The notes: generated from the sequence alone by a model not told the origin. DNA of 64,000 nt from Verrucomicrobiota bacterium (GCA_016235595.1 JACRJX010000004.1:1-64000); one strand, 5' to 3'; counted from the stretch's first letter, positions 48,484 to 58,491 are shown. Translations and numbers: made by a program.

Positions 48484-49542
48484 ATGAAACCTGTTGCCGA
48501 CAAGGTGATTTTCTGCACGCTGCGGCTGGAGTCGCCGCCGCTCGACAAGCTTGCACAGAAACTCAAGGCCGATGGCCGGGCGCACGCGCTGTTCGACCTG
48601 TGGCGCAATCTCGTGAACCAGCCGAACGCGCTGACGTTCGTATTGAAGCCACCGCGCGACACGAAGGCGGCGTTCCATCTTTGCATCGAGTGCGGCCAGG
48701 CGTTTTCAGGGGCGGAACTGGTGTTTCGGCATTTTCGACAGCAGCACGCCGGGAAGGCCGTGAAGTCCGTGCAGAAGACCGTTGAGCCGCCGAAGGGCAA
48801 CTTCCAATTCGTGGCCCGCTGTGGCTTGTGCCGCGCGTTGCTTTGTCCGCCCAACTACCATGAGTTCAGCGCGCGGCTCGTGACGCATCACAGGGAGCGT
48901 CACGACCAGGTGCCGTTCGATGAGTTTCGTGCGAAGGTGACGAACTCCAATTCCCCGGACGACGTGGAGGCGTGGCGGAAAGCCCTCAGTGTGATGGAGG
49001 AATTGCACTGCGCGTTTTGCGACGAGTTCGTAACGGACGAGCGGGCGTTACTCGATCATGTGCGGCAGGCACATGCCGGCAACGTGGAAAAGACAGAAGC
49101 GGAACTGGCGATTCCCGCAATGCGTGTGAGACACCTCGAATGCCGCGACATCCGCCGAGCCTGCAATCAGGTATGGGACAAGGAGAAAAAGGAACCGGGA
49201 CATTTTCTGGCGCTGTTACGGCAGGCGTTGAGCCAGCGTGGCTTGCAGATATTCCGCGATATCCTCGGCCATCAATATGCCTGTCGTTGTTACCCGCGTA
49301 GTCCCTCGGAGCGCGACCAGCTCACGCCGCGCCAACAGGAGATTCTGGCGCTCGCCAGCGCGCCAGCCCGACGTGGTCACAAACCAAATCGCCACACGCT
49401 GCGAGATCATTTTGCCGCGCAGGCGGTCGGCGAGCTGGATGTAAAGACGGACGTGGATGCGTTGGTCAAGGCGGGGTTGCTCGTCGAGCTGGACAATGGC
49501 CAGCTCGACGCGCTAGGGCCAGGATCGCATATCGCGACGTAG
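48484..49542 (+). CDS. Protein with C2H2-type zinc fingers
   Basis: The 352-residue soluble protein has three zinc-finger-like units. Finger 1 is C67-x2-C70-x12-H83-x4-H88 (HLCIECGQAF...). Finger 2 is C113-x2-C116 with His at 135/136 and 140. Finger 3 is C176-x2-C179-x12-H192-x4-H197. Fingers 1 and 3 have classical C2H2 spacing, which is rare in bacteria. The C-terminal part has a helical domain and LTPRQQEILALAS..RRGHKPNRHTLRDHF, which looks like a winged-helix. A DNA- or RNA-binding role is inferred. It stands alone on +; the start is the ATG at 48484. Confidence 0.7.
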   Translation: MKPVADKVIFCTLRLESPPLDKLAQKLKADGRAHALFDLWRNLVNQPNALTFVLKPPRDTKAAFHLCIECGQAFSGAELVFRHFRQQHAGKAVKSVQKTVEPPKGNFQFVARCGLCRALLCPPNYHEFSARLVTHHRERHDQVPFDEFRAKVTNSNSPDDVEAWRKALSVMEELHCAFCDEFVTDERALLDHVRQAHAGNVEKTEAELAIPAMRVRHLECRDIRRACNQVWDKEKKEPGHFLALLRQALSQRGLQIFRDILGHQYACRCYPRSPSERDQLTPRQQEILALASAPARRGHKPNRHTLRDHFAAQAVGELDVKTDVDALVKAGLLVELDNGQLDALGPGSHIAT

Positions 49543-49570
49543 AGACGCACTTCGTATTGCAGAATCCGTT

Positions 49571-50512
49571 TCAGGGCAACGGTGCGCCGCTCGCGGCTAC
49601 AAACAGCCGATACCACTCCTCCCGTGTCAGTTCGATTTCAACCGCCTTGGTTGCCTCGCGGATGCGATCGGGATGGGTGGAGCCGACGACAGGGATGATT
49701 TTTGAAGGGTGTTTCATCAACCACGCCAGCGCGATCACGCTCCGGCTGACGCCGCGAGCCTTGGCGATCGGGTCAAGCGCCTCGATGATCGGCGGGATCA
49801 GATAATTCTGTTGCGATGGCAAAATTCGTTTTGCGCCTTCAGCAAGCTGGCCGCCAGCCAGCGGGCTCCAAGCCATGGGTGTCATCTTTGTGGCGAGACA
49901 CTGGTCAAGTGTGCCATCGGTGAGCGCGTCGAGTTTCGCGAGACTGATCTCGATTTGATGCGTGACCAGCGGGACGTGGCAGGCTGCCTGCACCGCCGCC
50001 GCCAGCGAGGGACGGAAGTTGCTGATGCCAAAGAAACGCACCTTACCCGCGTCTCTCAACTGCGTAAACGCCCGCGCGATCTCGGCCGGATCGGCCAGAT
50101 AATCGGGCCGGTGGAGCATGAGCACGTCCAGCGTCTCGATGCCGAGCCGCCGCAATGACGCCTCGGTGGAGGCGACGATATGGGACGCAGAGAAATCCCA
50201 GCGTGCCGGCATGGCGGGTGTTGGATCGCCTTTGCGCCGGATGCCGCATTTGGAGGCGATGATCACCCGCTCGCGCATCCCGGAGACTTCTTTCAGCACG
50301 TTTCCGAAGACTTCTTCGGCCATGCCCCAGCAGTAGATGTTGGCGTGGTCGAAAAAGGTGTAGCCCGACTCGTAGGCAGTGATGATCGCACGGCGGGCGG
50401 ATTCCCCCATCGCCGGCGTGATTTCATTCGGCGACCACCCAATGATGCGCCAGCAGCCGTAGCAGAGCCGGCTGACGTTCAGGGAACTTGTGCCAAGCGG
50501 AATCGTTTGCAT
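49571..50512 (-). CDS. Aldo/keto reductase
   Basis: The 313-residue protein has the AKR barrel with AYESGYTFFDHANIYCWGMAEEVFG (catalytic Asp/Tyr region). LDVLMLHRPDYL has the characteristic His, and WSPLAGGQLAEG follows. The C-terminal IIPVVGSTHPDRIREATKA binds NADPH. It reduces sugar or other aldehydes; the substrate is unknown. It is close to the YdhF-type oxidoreductase group, judged only from motifs. Confidence 0.85.
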   Translation of the reverse strand: MQTIPLGTSSLNVSRLCYGCWRIIGWSPNEITPAMGESARRAIITAYESGYTFFDHANIYCWGMAEEVFGNVLKEVSGMRERVIIASKCGIRRKGDPTPAMPARWDFSASHIVASTEASLRRLGIETLDVLMLHRPDYLADPAEIARAFTQLRDAGKVRFFGISNFRPSLAAAVQAACHVPLVTHQIEISLAKLDALTDGTLDQCLATKMTPMAWSPLAGGQLAEGAKRILPSQQNYLIPPIIEALDPIAKARGVSRSVIALAWLMKHPSKIIPVVGSTHPDRIREATKAVEIELTREEWYRLFVAASGAPLP

Positions 50513-50584
50513 AACATTCTTACTCTCGAATCAGTATGAACCGTGGTGGCCATGTTGCCGTCGTCGAGTCATCGACCTGCCCTG

Positions 50585-51259
50585 TCAGGGCATATAATCC
50601 ACGGCTGGCCGGCTAAAATGAAGTTTGTAGATGCGGATGAGTTCGTCTATCGGCGCCGCATTGTCGTCCACGCGGTAGTTCACTTTGTGGATGTTCTCCG
50701 CCGTGCTCTTCTGTCCGCCGACGACCAGAATGGCCGCGGATTGCTTGCCTCGATGGTCGCCACCTGCCTCGTCGGCGGCCTTCAACGCTGCGAGCAACCG
50801 CCACGCAAGTGACACACCTGTCTTCTCCAGTTCAACGAACTTCGCCCGCATCGCCTCCAATACCTGCGGGCCTGCCAGCGTGTTGCCCAGGACAATGGCG
50901 TTCTCCGTTTCCAGATGGCCGAAGTATTTTGCCTGCGGGTCGCTCACATCGAGCGCCGGCGTCCACGCTGTTTTGCGCCCCTGCGCATCCATCAGCGCCA
51001 ACTGCCGTGTGCTGGCCTTCTCGCGGTCATCAGCGACCAGTTGCGTGAGAATCAGCTTTGGCGGATGCCCGGTTCGCATCATGGCGAGCGCGTGCTGAGC
51101 CATGCGCGGCGAGGCCCAATGTTGCGTTGCCACGACGCCGACACCTTCTTCAGCCCACGGCACCACGGCGCCCACGGCGAGATATTTCGACGCGGTTGCC
51201 ACGCCCATGTCACCGGTCTTGGGGCAGCGACCTGCGATGGAAAAGGTCGCGGTCTTCAC
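50585..51259 (-). CDS. DUF1028 family protein
   Basis: The 224-residue protein matches the DUF1028 pattern: ATFSIAGRCPKTGDMGVATASKYLAVGAVVPWAEEGVGVVATQ, then GNTLAGPQVLEAM and GDHRGKQSAAILVVGG. The fold is an Ntn-hydrolase-like module that may cleave an amide bond; the activity is unproven. GTG 51259 overlaps the NUDIX stop by GTGA and gives the normal family length; the longer open frame upstream lies inside the NUDIX gene. Confidence 0.8.
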   Translation of the reverse strand: MKTATFSIAGRCPKTGDMGVATASKYLAVGAVVPWAEEGVGVVATQHWASPRMAQHALAMMRTGHPPKLILTQLVADDREKASTRQLALMDAQGRKTAWTPALDVSDPQAKYFGHLETENAIVLGNTLAGPQVLEAMRAKFVELEKTGVSLAWRLLAALKAADEAGGDHRGKQSAAILVVGGQKSTAENIHKVNYRVDDNAAPIDELIRIYKLHFSRPAVDYMP

Positions 51260-51870
51260 CTCAGGAGGCTCTGGATATTGTCGAGACAGAACTGCGACCA
51301 CGTCTCCATCCGTTCGCGGCGGTCGCACAGTTCGGCGATCGTGAGCCACTCTTGTTGCGCGATGACCTGCTCGCGCTTTTTCACCTGTTCGGGCCGGCGA
51401 TGCATCACGTGGACGACGCCGAAGTGGACGCGGCCCACTTCGACCGAGTCATCGTTGATGAGACCGACCGGCTTGGCATCGAAAGCACCCTCGACATTCA
51501 ATTCCTCGCGCACCTCGCGCTCGACGGCAGCGCGGAACGCATCCATCCCGACCGCGAACAACGAGTGATCCTCGTCGTTGATGTGGCCGCCAATGCCGAT
51601 GGAACCTTTGGCCACGAGCCGCTGCTCGCCGGCTTTCTTGCCGCGGACGTAGTGAAGCACGCGCTCGCCGTCGGTGATGACGACGTAGGGGATGATTTGC
51701 TTGAAGCTTGGATCGGTCTCGGCCTGCGCACGAAGGCGGAAGCTGTTGTTCTTAGGGTCGAGGATTGCGGGCAGATAGCGGTCCACGTCCGGACTGAAGC
51801 CGTGGAAAACGCCGAGCTGCTCGAAGACCGCGCGGGGAAATCCGAGAATTTTTTCGTCAGGTGTTGCCAT
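51256..51870 (-). CDS. NUDIX-family hydrolase
   Basis: The 204-residue protein has a NUDIX box in extended form: GGHINDEDHS...AFRAAVEREVREELNVEG, near residue 105. It lies in the context KGSIGIGGHI of the phosphoesterase-like NUDIX group. It probably hydrolyses a nucleoside diphosphate derivative. It is coupled to the DUF1028 gene (GTGA overlap). The start at 51870 was chosen as the ATG before the conserved sequence; no ribosome site is visible. Confidence 0.8.
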   Translation of the reverse strand: MATPDEKILGFPRAVFEQLGVFHGFSPDVDRYLPAILDPKNNSFRLRAQAETDPSFKQIIPYVVITDGERVLHYVRGKKAGEQRLVAKGSIGIGGHINDEDHSLFAVGMDAFRAAVEREVREELNVEGAFDAKPVGLINDDSVEVGRVHFGVVHVMHRRPEQVKKREQVIAQQEWLTIAELCDRRERMETWSQFCLDNIQSLLR

Positions 51871-52034
51871 AATTATGATAGCGGTATCGCACAGTTCTTG
51901 CCTGCGGGTCAACGCCAACGTTCTCGTAAACTCAAGCTGGGGAGGGGGCACGGCAGCGCGGCGATGACTTCTGTGGTTGACTGCGGAAGCCGGTCGTTGC
52001 CGGTTGCGAAGCACGAGAAGCGTTGCGTGGAAAG

Positions 52035-52745
52035 ATGACGCGACGTAAACTGGCGCCCATGGAACCGACTTTGACGGCTGAAACGCGGCAGATCTGGCGG
52101 CGATTGGCTTGGCTGGGTGTTTATGCGATCGCGATGGGCTTGCTGGAAGCTGTTTGCGTCATTTACCTGCGCCGGTTGTTTCCGGTGGAATCTTACTTCC
52201 CCATCCCGCCGCTGGAGAAGATGCCGGTTGAGATTCCGCGGGAAGCCTGCACGATCATCATGTTGGCAGCGGTGGCGTGGCTTACTGGCATCAACTGGCG
52301 CTCGCGTCTCGCGTGTTTCTTCTTCGCGTTCGGCATCTGGGATATTCTTTATTACGTCGGCCTGCGATGGTGGACCGGATGGCCGGGCGCGCTGCTGACT
52401 TGGGATTGCCTGTTTCTGATTCCGAAGCCGTGGTATGGGCCGGTGCTGGCGCCGGTGCTCATCAGCGTCTACTTCGTGGGCGCATGCTGCTGGCTGCACG
52501 TGCATGAAGTTCGCGGCCGGCCAGTTCGCTGGTCCTTCGCCTTGGTCGCGTCGCAACTGTTGGCGTTCGCGGTGTGGTATTGGTCGTTCGTCAAGGACGC
52601 TGAGCGGATCACCGGCACTGGCTACAAGGGCGTCAGCTACTCGTGGGAGTTGTTTGCCGTGGGAACACTGATCGCCATCGCCGGGCTTTGGCTGGCGAAG
52701 CGAATGTCACGGCCGGCTGCTGCCATTGCTGGCGCAACTGGTTAG
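52035..52745 (+). CDS. Polytopic membrane protein of unknown function
   Basis: The 236-residue protein has six or seven predicted helices, starting LAWLGVYAIAMGLLEAVCVIYLRRLF. A loop FPIPPLEKMPVEIPREACTIIML and a Trp-rich segment FGIWDILYYVGLRWWTGWPGALLTWD follow. No family was recognised. The start at 52035 follows GGAAAG; ATG 52059 is an alternative. It is flanked by convergent or divergent genes and is probably monocistronic. Confidence 0.65.
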   Translation: MTRRKLAPMEPTLTAETRQIWRRLAWLGVYAIAMGLLEAVCVIYLRRLFPVESYFPIPPLEKMPVEIPREACTIIMLAAVAWLTGINWRSRLACFFFAFGIWDILYYVGLRWWTGWPGALLTWDCLFLIPKPWYGPVLAPVLISVYFVGACCWLHVHEVRGRPVRWSFALVASQLLAFAVWYWSFVKDAERITGTGYKGVSYSWELFAVGTLIAIAGLWLAKRMSRPAAAIAGATG

Positions 52746-52904
52746 AGTGTATCGTCGAGACGCTCCCGTGCGGCTCTGTGGGTCTGCCGTCCCAGGCGAC
52801 AGAAGAGTTGGATGCGAAGCGCGCTCCGAATGCTACCGCGGGGCAGTCGATTCGACCGCCGCTGTGACACACCCGCTGCTTTTTGCTTCCGACCGCTGCC
52901 GCTC

Positions 52905-53864
52905 TTAGTTGCACTCCGCCACGAGTGGGCCGGCCAGTTCCTTCAGGAAGAAAAGCTTGCCCGCCTGCGTCGGCATGAAGCTTGACGGAATCCACATGCT
53001 GGGGCCGTAGCGCAGCGTCACCCACAACGACAATCCCTGCCACGCCATGCCGCGGCCGAGCGCGCCGTCGCAGCCGCCGATTATCTTGTCAGCCGACAGG
53101 AACAGCGCCGGACCGATCGTGTTTGCGCGGGTCGGCACCAGCGTTGTGCGGCTCTTGAAGCTCGTGATGGCGTTCTGCTCGATGGTGAGCGGATGCAGCT
53201 TCGCGCCGAGCCGGTGCGATTGCCGCCGCCACTCAGCCTCGCTCTTGAACTCCGCGGCGAAGTGCGGCTCCCAAAACGCAATGTGAAACACCCGCCCGAT
53301 ACCGAACACCACCACCAAGTCCGCGCCCGCCGCGCGCAGCTCGCCGATCTGCTCACGGTAATGAGGCAGCGAGTCCTTCGTCGCGAAGTGCCGCTGTTTC
53401 GGCGGCACCGTCAGCTTGCCGAGCGGCCCGTAGAAGGCCTGTTCCATTGCATATTGAAAAGCGCCGGGGTTGGTTGGTGGCAGCGTGTTGCCCTTGGCGT
53501 CGCTCCACTCATCCATGTTGAAACCGTGGACGTGTCCGCAGTCCACGCCCCACGCGCGCAGGAAGTAGACGACCCACCGATACATCCCCATCGGCCCCAC
53601 CGGCAGGATGAACGCCACCGGTTTGCCGAACTCCTTTGCCTCGGCGATGGTCAGCGCAATCTCGTGGCCCATCATCATGTCGAAGTCCGCGAGCATTTCG
53701 CACGGCACGGGCTGGAAATCCTTGTGCCACCACTTCTGCCGGTCAGTGATGGACGCGGGCGGTTGCGAACAACAGCGGTCAATCTTTGCCAGATCCCATC
53801 CGGCGGGGAAGAAGTTTTCCAGCAGCGAGCCTTTCAATGTAGTCAATAGCGTGGGCTGTTTCAT
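52905..53864 (-). CDS. Glucosamine-6-phosphate deaminase-like protein
   Basis: The 319-residue protein has the NagB/6-phosphogluconolactonase fold: [38 protein letters not shown], in which FNMDEW matches the NagB active-site strand. [22 protein letters not shown] follows. It is longer than NagB and has an extra N-terminal region ([13 protein letters not shown]). Isomerisation or deamination of an amino-sugar phosphate is the likely reaction. The ATG start is well placed before [12 protein letters not shown]. Confidence 0.75.
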   Translation of the reverse strand: MKQPTLLTTLKGSLLENFFPAGWDLAKIDRCCSQPPASITDRQKWWHKDFQPVPCEMLADFDMMMGHEIALTIAEAKEFGKPVAFILPVGPMGMYRWVVYFLRAWGVDCGHVHGFNMDEWSDAKGNTLPPTNPGAFQYAMEQAFYGPLGKLTVPPKQRHFATKDSLPHYREQIGELRAAGADLVVVFGIGRVFHIAFWEPHFAAEFKSEAEWRRQSHRLGAKLHPLTIEQNAITSFKSRTTLVPTRANTIGPALFLSADKIIGGCDGALGRGMAWQGLSLWVTLRYGPSMWIPSSFMPTQAGKLFFLKELAGPLVAECN

Positions 53865-53945
53865 AGTTCAGTAATGCCACAAGCCTGCCGCTGTGGTCAA
53901 AGCGAAATACGCGCGTTTACGAGGGTCGCGCGACATTGCGGAGGA

Positions 53946-54509
53946 TTACTTCTTTTTCTTCTTCGGCTGGTTATCCTGGCCCTCGTCCTTTTCCTGGTCT
54001 TCGATCGGTCTCAGATTCTCAAAGGCTTTCTTGATGGACCCCGGCACAAACTCCTCCCATACCGGTCTGCCTCCTATCATGACTTGGACGCCGTGACCAT
54101 GAATCTTCTCGCCAAACTGACGTTCAGAGATTTGCGATTCCTGCTTTTTGGCCTGAACCGTTTCCGTTTCAATGACCTTGACTTCCTTGGGTTTCAGGGA
54201 ACATTTCTCTTCCTTGCCGTAAGCCACATCTCCAGCATGGCTGCTGCCGGTCAGACGCGTTTTTGCCACACCCCATCTGACGACCACGTCTTCGACTGGA
54301 CGTATGCTGGTGTTCTGAAGCGTAATGCGCAGTGTCAGGGATGAATTTGCAGTATTATATTGAAAATACTGCATGTTGCCTTGTGTTGTCACTTCTCCCT
54401 GCGCGCTCTTCTTCTTGGTGATCCTCTGAACTGTGACTTGCACGGGGCATTGTGCGTTCGCAGACAGAGCCATTCCCACAACTACCATTAGCACGAACAG
54501 TTTATTCAT
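53946..54509 (-). CDS. Secreted protein of unknown function
   Basis: The 187-residue protein has a signal peptide (MNKLFVLMVVVGMALSANA). A beta-sandwich-like region with STLTLRITLQNTS-type repeats follows (LTLRITLQNTSIRPVEDVVVRWGV), and the C-terminus is Lys-rich (ending KKKKK). The sandwich resembles a cohesin- or adhesin-like fold, but no family was recognised. Its AT-rich coding sequence differs from the neighbours. It has a GGAACCGAG ribosome site. Confidence 0.65.
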   Translation of the reverse strand: MNKLFVLMVVVGMALSANAQCPVQVTVQRITKKKSAQGEVTTQGNMQYFQYNTANSSLTLRITLQNTSIRPVEDVVVRWGVAKTRLTGSSHAGDVAYGKEEKCSLKPKEVKVIETETVQAKKQESQISERQFGEKIHGHGVQVMIGGRPVWEEFVPGSIKKAFENLRPIEDQEKDEGQDNQPKKKKK

Positions 54510-54674
54510 CTCGGTTCCTCCAGTTACACCACAAATACAGACAATTAACCCTCACCTTGTCAACTGTAATCAACAGTGATGTTCACCGGGAAAATGCCAT
54601 TCTTGCCACCGTTCGCCGTTTAGCGAAATGCTTCCCAGATGAAAGCCGGATGATAATAGGGAAATGAGCCGCGA

Positions 54675-55427
54675 TCAGGCTGCGGGCTTGGCTCCCTGAG
54701 TCAGTTCCTTGATCATTTTGGCAATCGTCTCGGCCCATCGGGTGAACACGATGTGCGTGTTCGTGAATTTTTGAAATTTCCCGGTGGTCATGCCTGTCAG
54801 GTCTGTCTGGCTCCCGGCTCCGATTCTTGTTTCGGCAAACTCGATCAGAACCTTCCCCGTCGTGCCGTCGGTGATCTTGCCCTCAAATGACGTTTCACCA
54901 TCTTTATCGAACGGCAGCGGCACGGGCATCATGAGCGTCGCTGCTGCGAGACCGGCGTTGAGCAAGGCATCGGGAGGCTCCACATTTGTGATCGCGAGGC
55001 TGACCACGAGTGTTCTTCCAGAAGGGTTGGAAGTAACCACCAGACCGCTTGCGCGGAGTTTTTCTTCGATGGCTTCGCGGAATTCACGGCCGAGCTTTTC
55101 CAGTTCGGTTGTGTCGCAGGCGGTCTTGTCTGCCATATAGCTCAGGCTGATCGGGGCAACTTTTACGGCCTTGAATTCCTTGAAATCAACGTTCCGTGCG
55201 ACGCGCTCCTGGTTGAAATAGGTTCCTTTCGCCAATCCCGAATAGTTGCCCACAAATCCCGAGGGACCCGCGACCTTGGTGCTGCTGCATCCCGAAGAGA
55301 GCAACAACGACACGATCAAGCACAAGAATAGAAGGGATGAAAATCTTGATGTCTGTTGTCTGATACAGGAAGAAAATCCACACTTGGTGTGTTGAGTTGG
55401 TTGCGTTTTCATCATGGCAGGGTTCAT
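54675..55427 (-). CDS. DUF3313-like lipoprotein
   Basis: The 250-residue protein has a long leader with lipobox LLSSGC near residue 47 (SLLFLCLIVSLLLSSGCSS). The mature part has GFVGNYSGLAKG and EFREAIEEKLRASGLVV...PSGRTLVVSLAITNVEPPD, which resembles the DUF3313 lipoprotein family. It is probably an outer-membrane lipoprotein of unknown role. AAGG precedes the ATG at 55427, while the internal ATGs at 55412/55415 lack a ribosome site, so the longer start was kept. It is AT-rich like the gene downstream. Confidence 0.7.
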   Translation of the reverse strand: MNPAMMKTQPTQHTKCGFSSCIRQQTSRFSSLLFLCLIVSLLLSSGCSSTKVAGPSGFVGNYSGLAKGTYFNQERVARNVDFKEFKAVKVAPISLSYMADKTACDTTELEKLGREFREAIEEKLRASGLVVTSNPSGRTLVVSLAITNVEPPDALLNAGLAAATLMMPVPLPFDKDGETSFEGKITDGTTGKVLIEFAETRIGAGSQTDLTGMTTGKFQKFTNTHIVFTRWAETIAKMIKELTQGAKPAA

Positions 55428-55613
55428 CGGTGGCCTTGAGGGTATTGTAGGCAGCTTCGACCGCGGAACAAGGGCAAATATCTCTACGTTTGACTACTCT
55501 CGTGCTGCGTTTCACGAATTGAGGACTCGGTTGTGGCTTGCAAGTTATTCCACGCCCTTGTTTTTTGACTGGGACTCAATGCCAAACAGATTTTACTGAT
55601 CGAACCGTTCGTC

Positions 55614-57860
55614 TCACAACATCGACAGTGGGTCCACGTCCACGGTGGCGAGCACGTCGGGCGGGAGTTTGGCGGCGCGGAGAGTGGCGGCGATCAGTTC
55701 GGTGAGGCGCATGATCTGGTGGGTGCGCAGGAGCATGTTGTAGCGGAAGAAACCCTTGATCTTCGCCATCGGCGCGGGGGCGGGGCCGGCGATGAGGGCG
55801 AGCTTGCCGGCCTGCGCGCGCAATCGCTCGCCAATGGCTTCGGCGTGGCGGCGGACTTTGTCTTCGTTGCGGCCGCGGAACAGCAGCGCCACGGCGCGCG
55901 TGAACGGCGGATAGTGGAACTCGCGGCGATACTCGATCTCCTGCTCGTAGAAACCGGCGAAGTCATGCTGGCGCGCGTGGCGGATGGCGTCGGCGAACGG
56001 CGTGAAGGTTTGCACGACGACCTCGCCCTCGACGTCGCCGCGTCCGGCGCGCCCGGCGACCTGGACGATGAGCTGGAATGTCCGCTCCGCGGCGCGAAAG
56101 TCGGGCAGGTGGAGCGCCATGTCGGCGTAGATGATACCGACGAGGGTGACGTTGGGGTAGTGGAGGCCGCGCGCGATCATCTGGGTGCCGATGAGGATGT
56201 CTATCTTGCCGGTGCGGAAGGCGCCGAGGATTTCGCGGTAGAGGTCTTTGCGGACCATGACGTCGGAGTCCATCCGCGCGACACGGGCTGCGGGGAAGTT
56301 CTTGGCGACGGCGGCTTCGATTTTCTCGGTGCCGACGCCGGAGTATTTGATCTGCGGGGAGCGGCAATCGGGACTGGGGCAACACTCCGGCGCGGCCTGT
56401 TCGTGGCCGCAGTAGTGGCACTTGAGTTGGCCGAGCTTGCGGTGATAGACCAGCGACACGGAGCAGTTCTCGCACTTGGCGACGTAGCCGCACTTGGGGC
56501 ACGTCATGGAGGTGGCGTAACCGCGGCGGTTGAGAAAGAGGAGGGTTTGCTCCTTGCGGTCGAGCCGCAGCGAGATGGCGGTGCGCAATTTTTCGCTGAA
56601 GACGAAGAGGCCTTTCTGGCGAAGGAGTTCTTCGCGCAGGTCCACGACGCGGATGCGCGGCATCTGCTTGTGGTCGGCGCGGTCGGGCAACTGGGCGAGG
56701 CCGTATTTCGGCGGCTGGTTCTCGCGCGGTTGAGTGTTGAAGTAGCTTTCCAGCGACGGCGTCGCCGAGCCGAGCACGACGGCGCACCGCTGCATCTTGC
56801 CGCGGACGACCGCGACGTCGCGGGCGTTGTAACGCGGCGCTTCCTCCTGCTTGTAGGAAGTCTCGTGTTCCTCGTCGACGACGATGAGACCGAGCGGGCT
56901 GACCGGCGCGAACACTGCCGAGCGCGCCCCAATGACGATGCGAGCTTCGCCGCTGTGAATCTTGTGCCACTCGTCATGGCGCTCTCCGGCCGAGAGATGA
57001 CTGTGGAGCACGGCCACCTGCGTGCCGTGGCGCTTCGGATTGAAGCGCGACTTGAACCGCTCGACCGTCTGCGGAGTCAGCGAGATTTCCGGCACGAGCA
57101 CGATAGCGCCTTTGCCTTGAGCGAGGACGTGCTCGATGGCTTGGAGGTAGACTTCCGTCTTGCCGCTGCCGGTCACGCCGTGGAGCAGCACCACGGATGG
57201 TTCCAGCGTGTCGGTGCTCTTGAGGACGAGATCAAGCGCATGTTGTTGCGCGGCGTTCATGGGCAGCGGCTCGCTCGGCAGGAACACTTCGTCGGAGTAG
57301 GGATCGCGGTCGGAGGTCTTCATGCCGATTTCGACGATGCCCTTGCGCTTGAGCGTCTCGACCACCGCGGCGGTCACCTCCGCCTTGCGCAGCAGTTCCG
57401 CCAGGAACATGCCGTGCGGATTGGCCTTGAGGATCTCCACGACCAGCGCCTGCTTCGCGGCGCGCGGGCCGAGTTCGAGCGGGCCGGCGGCAGCGGCGGC
57501 GGTGAGTTGGACGTGGAGGTTCTGCTTGAACGTCGTCTCGCCCCGGCGCACGGCCTCTGGCAGCACGCAGCGCATGGCGATTTCCACCGGGCAGCAGTAG
57601 TAACGCGCCATCCAGCGCACCAGTTCGATCATCGTCGGGTCGAGTAAGGGCCGCTCGCCGATGACATCCGCGATTTCCTTGACGCTCGGATAGGATGATT
57701 TGTCGGCGAACGCGACGACGTGGCCCTGCACGTTGCGGTGGCCGAACGGCACGTGCACGCGCGAGCCAACACGGACAACGTCCCGCAGCCGCTCCGGCAC
57801 GCGATAATCAAACTCGCGCCCGGTGGCGACATCCACGATGACTCTGGCAATCGGTCCCAC
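55614..57860 (-). CDS. priA: Primosomal replication helicase PriA
   Basis: The 748-residue protein has the N-terminal DNA-binding domain, then Walker A GVTGSGKTEVYLQ (near residue 232), DEEH and GSATPSLES. A zinc region of four Cys pairs follows (CPKC, CENC, CHYC and the variant CCPSPDC), and the helicase C-domain has IGTQMIARGLHYPNV and VQVAGRAGRGD. PriA restarts stalled replication forks by remodelling D-loops and loading DnaB. GTG is the start (57860). It is divergent from the lytic transglycosylase gene, whose upstream open frame overlaps its 5' end. Confidence 0.95.
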   Translation of the reverse strand: MGPIARVIVDVATGREFDYRVPERLRDVVRVGSRVHVPFGHRNVQGHVVAFADKSSYPSVKEIADVIGERPLLDPTMIELVRWMARYYCCPVEIAMRCVLPEAVRRGETTFKQNLHVQLTAAAAAGPLELGPRAAKQALVVEILKANPHGMFLAELLRKAEVTAAVVETLKRKGIVEIGMKTSDRDPYSDEVFLPSEPLPMNAAQQHALDLVLKSTDTLEPSVVLLHGVTGSGKTEVYLQAIEHVLAQGKGAIVLVPEISLTPQTVERFKSRFNPKRHGTQVAVLHSHLSAGERHDEWHKIHSGEARIVIGARSAVFAPVSPLGLIVVDEEHETSYKQEEAPRYNARDVAVVRGKMQRCAVVLGSATPSLESYFNTQPRENQPPKYGLAQLPDRADHKQMPRIRVVDLREELLRQKGLFVFSEKLRTAISLRLDRKEQTLLFLNRRGYATSMTCPKCGYVAKCENCSVSLVYHRKLGQLKCHYCGHEQAAPECCPSPDCRSPQIKYSGVGTEKIEAAVAKNFPAARVARMDSDVMVRKDLYREILGAFRTGKIDILIGTQMIARGLHYPNVTLVGIIYADMALHLPDFRAAERTFQLIVQVAGRAGRGDVEGEVVVQTFTPFADAIRHARQHDFAGFYEQEIEYRREFHYPPFTRAVALLFRGRNEDKVRRHAEAIGERLRAQAGKLALIAGPAPAPMAKIKGFFRYNMLLRTHQIMRLTELIAATLRAAKLPPDVLATVDVDPLSML

Positions 57861-57924
57861 GGCTCATGGCTTACCACTGCGCCGCGCCATTGCCAAAACT
57901 AAACTCGCCGGTCATACTCGTGGC

Positions 57925-58491
57925 GTGGCACGAGGAAAAGGATTTCGCGGGCTGGTTGTCAGCGTCGGCGTGCTGCTGGCGCTGCTGGCGACGGCTTGGT
58001 TCATCTTTGATTATTGGCGCGACCATCGGTTTGACGAGGAGATCACGCGGGCGGCGCAACAGCATGGCCTCAGTCCGTTCCTAGTGAAGGCGGTGGTGTG
58101 GCGCGAGAGCCGTTTCAATCCCTACGCGCGCGGACGCAAAGGCGAAGTTGGGCTGATGCAAGTGATGCCGGCGACGGTGGCGGAGTGGGCGAAGTCGCAT
58201 GATCGGGGGGCTCTCGAACCGCAGACGCTTGTGCTTCCCGCCGCTGGCCTGGAGGTTGGCTGTTGGTGTCTGCGTCGCGCGCTCGACCGCTGGAAGGGGA
58301 GCGCAGACCCCGTGCCGTTCGCACTGGCCGAATACAACGCCGGCCGCAGCAACGCGCTGCGCTGGGCGGCGGGTTCGCAGCCACGAGATGCGGAGCATTT
58401 CCGCGCGAGCATCACCTATCCTGGCACCCGGCAATACGTGCGGGCGATTGAGAATCGTTACCAGTATTACAAACAACGGGGCAGGCTGTGA
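57925..58491 (+). CDS. Lytic transglycosylase (SLT domain)
   Basis: The 188-residue protein has an N-terminal membrane anchor (GLVVSVGVLLALLATAWFIF). The SLT domain has AVVWRESRFNPYARG (catalytic Glu), KGEVGLMQVMPATVAEWA and ALAEYNAGRSNALRW. It cleaves peptidoglycan glycan strands to anhydro-muramyl products at the inner membrane. GTG 57925 was chosen; the ATG at 57823 would overlap the divergent priA start. No strong ribosome site was seen. Confidence 0.85.
   Translation: MARGKGFRGLVVSVGVLLALLATAWFIFDYWRDHRFDEEITRAAQQHGLSPFLVKAVVWRESRFNPYARGRKGEVGLMQVMPATVAEWAKSHDRGALEPQTLVLPAAGLEVGCWCLRRALDRWKGSADPVPFALAEYNAGRSNALRWAAGSQPRDAEHFRASITYPGTRQYVRAIENRYQYYKQRGRL

Noticed and set aside
55719..57647. 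642-codon open frame antisense to priA
   Set aside because: PriA is certain by motifs; the antisense frame is a GC-driven shadow.
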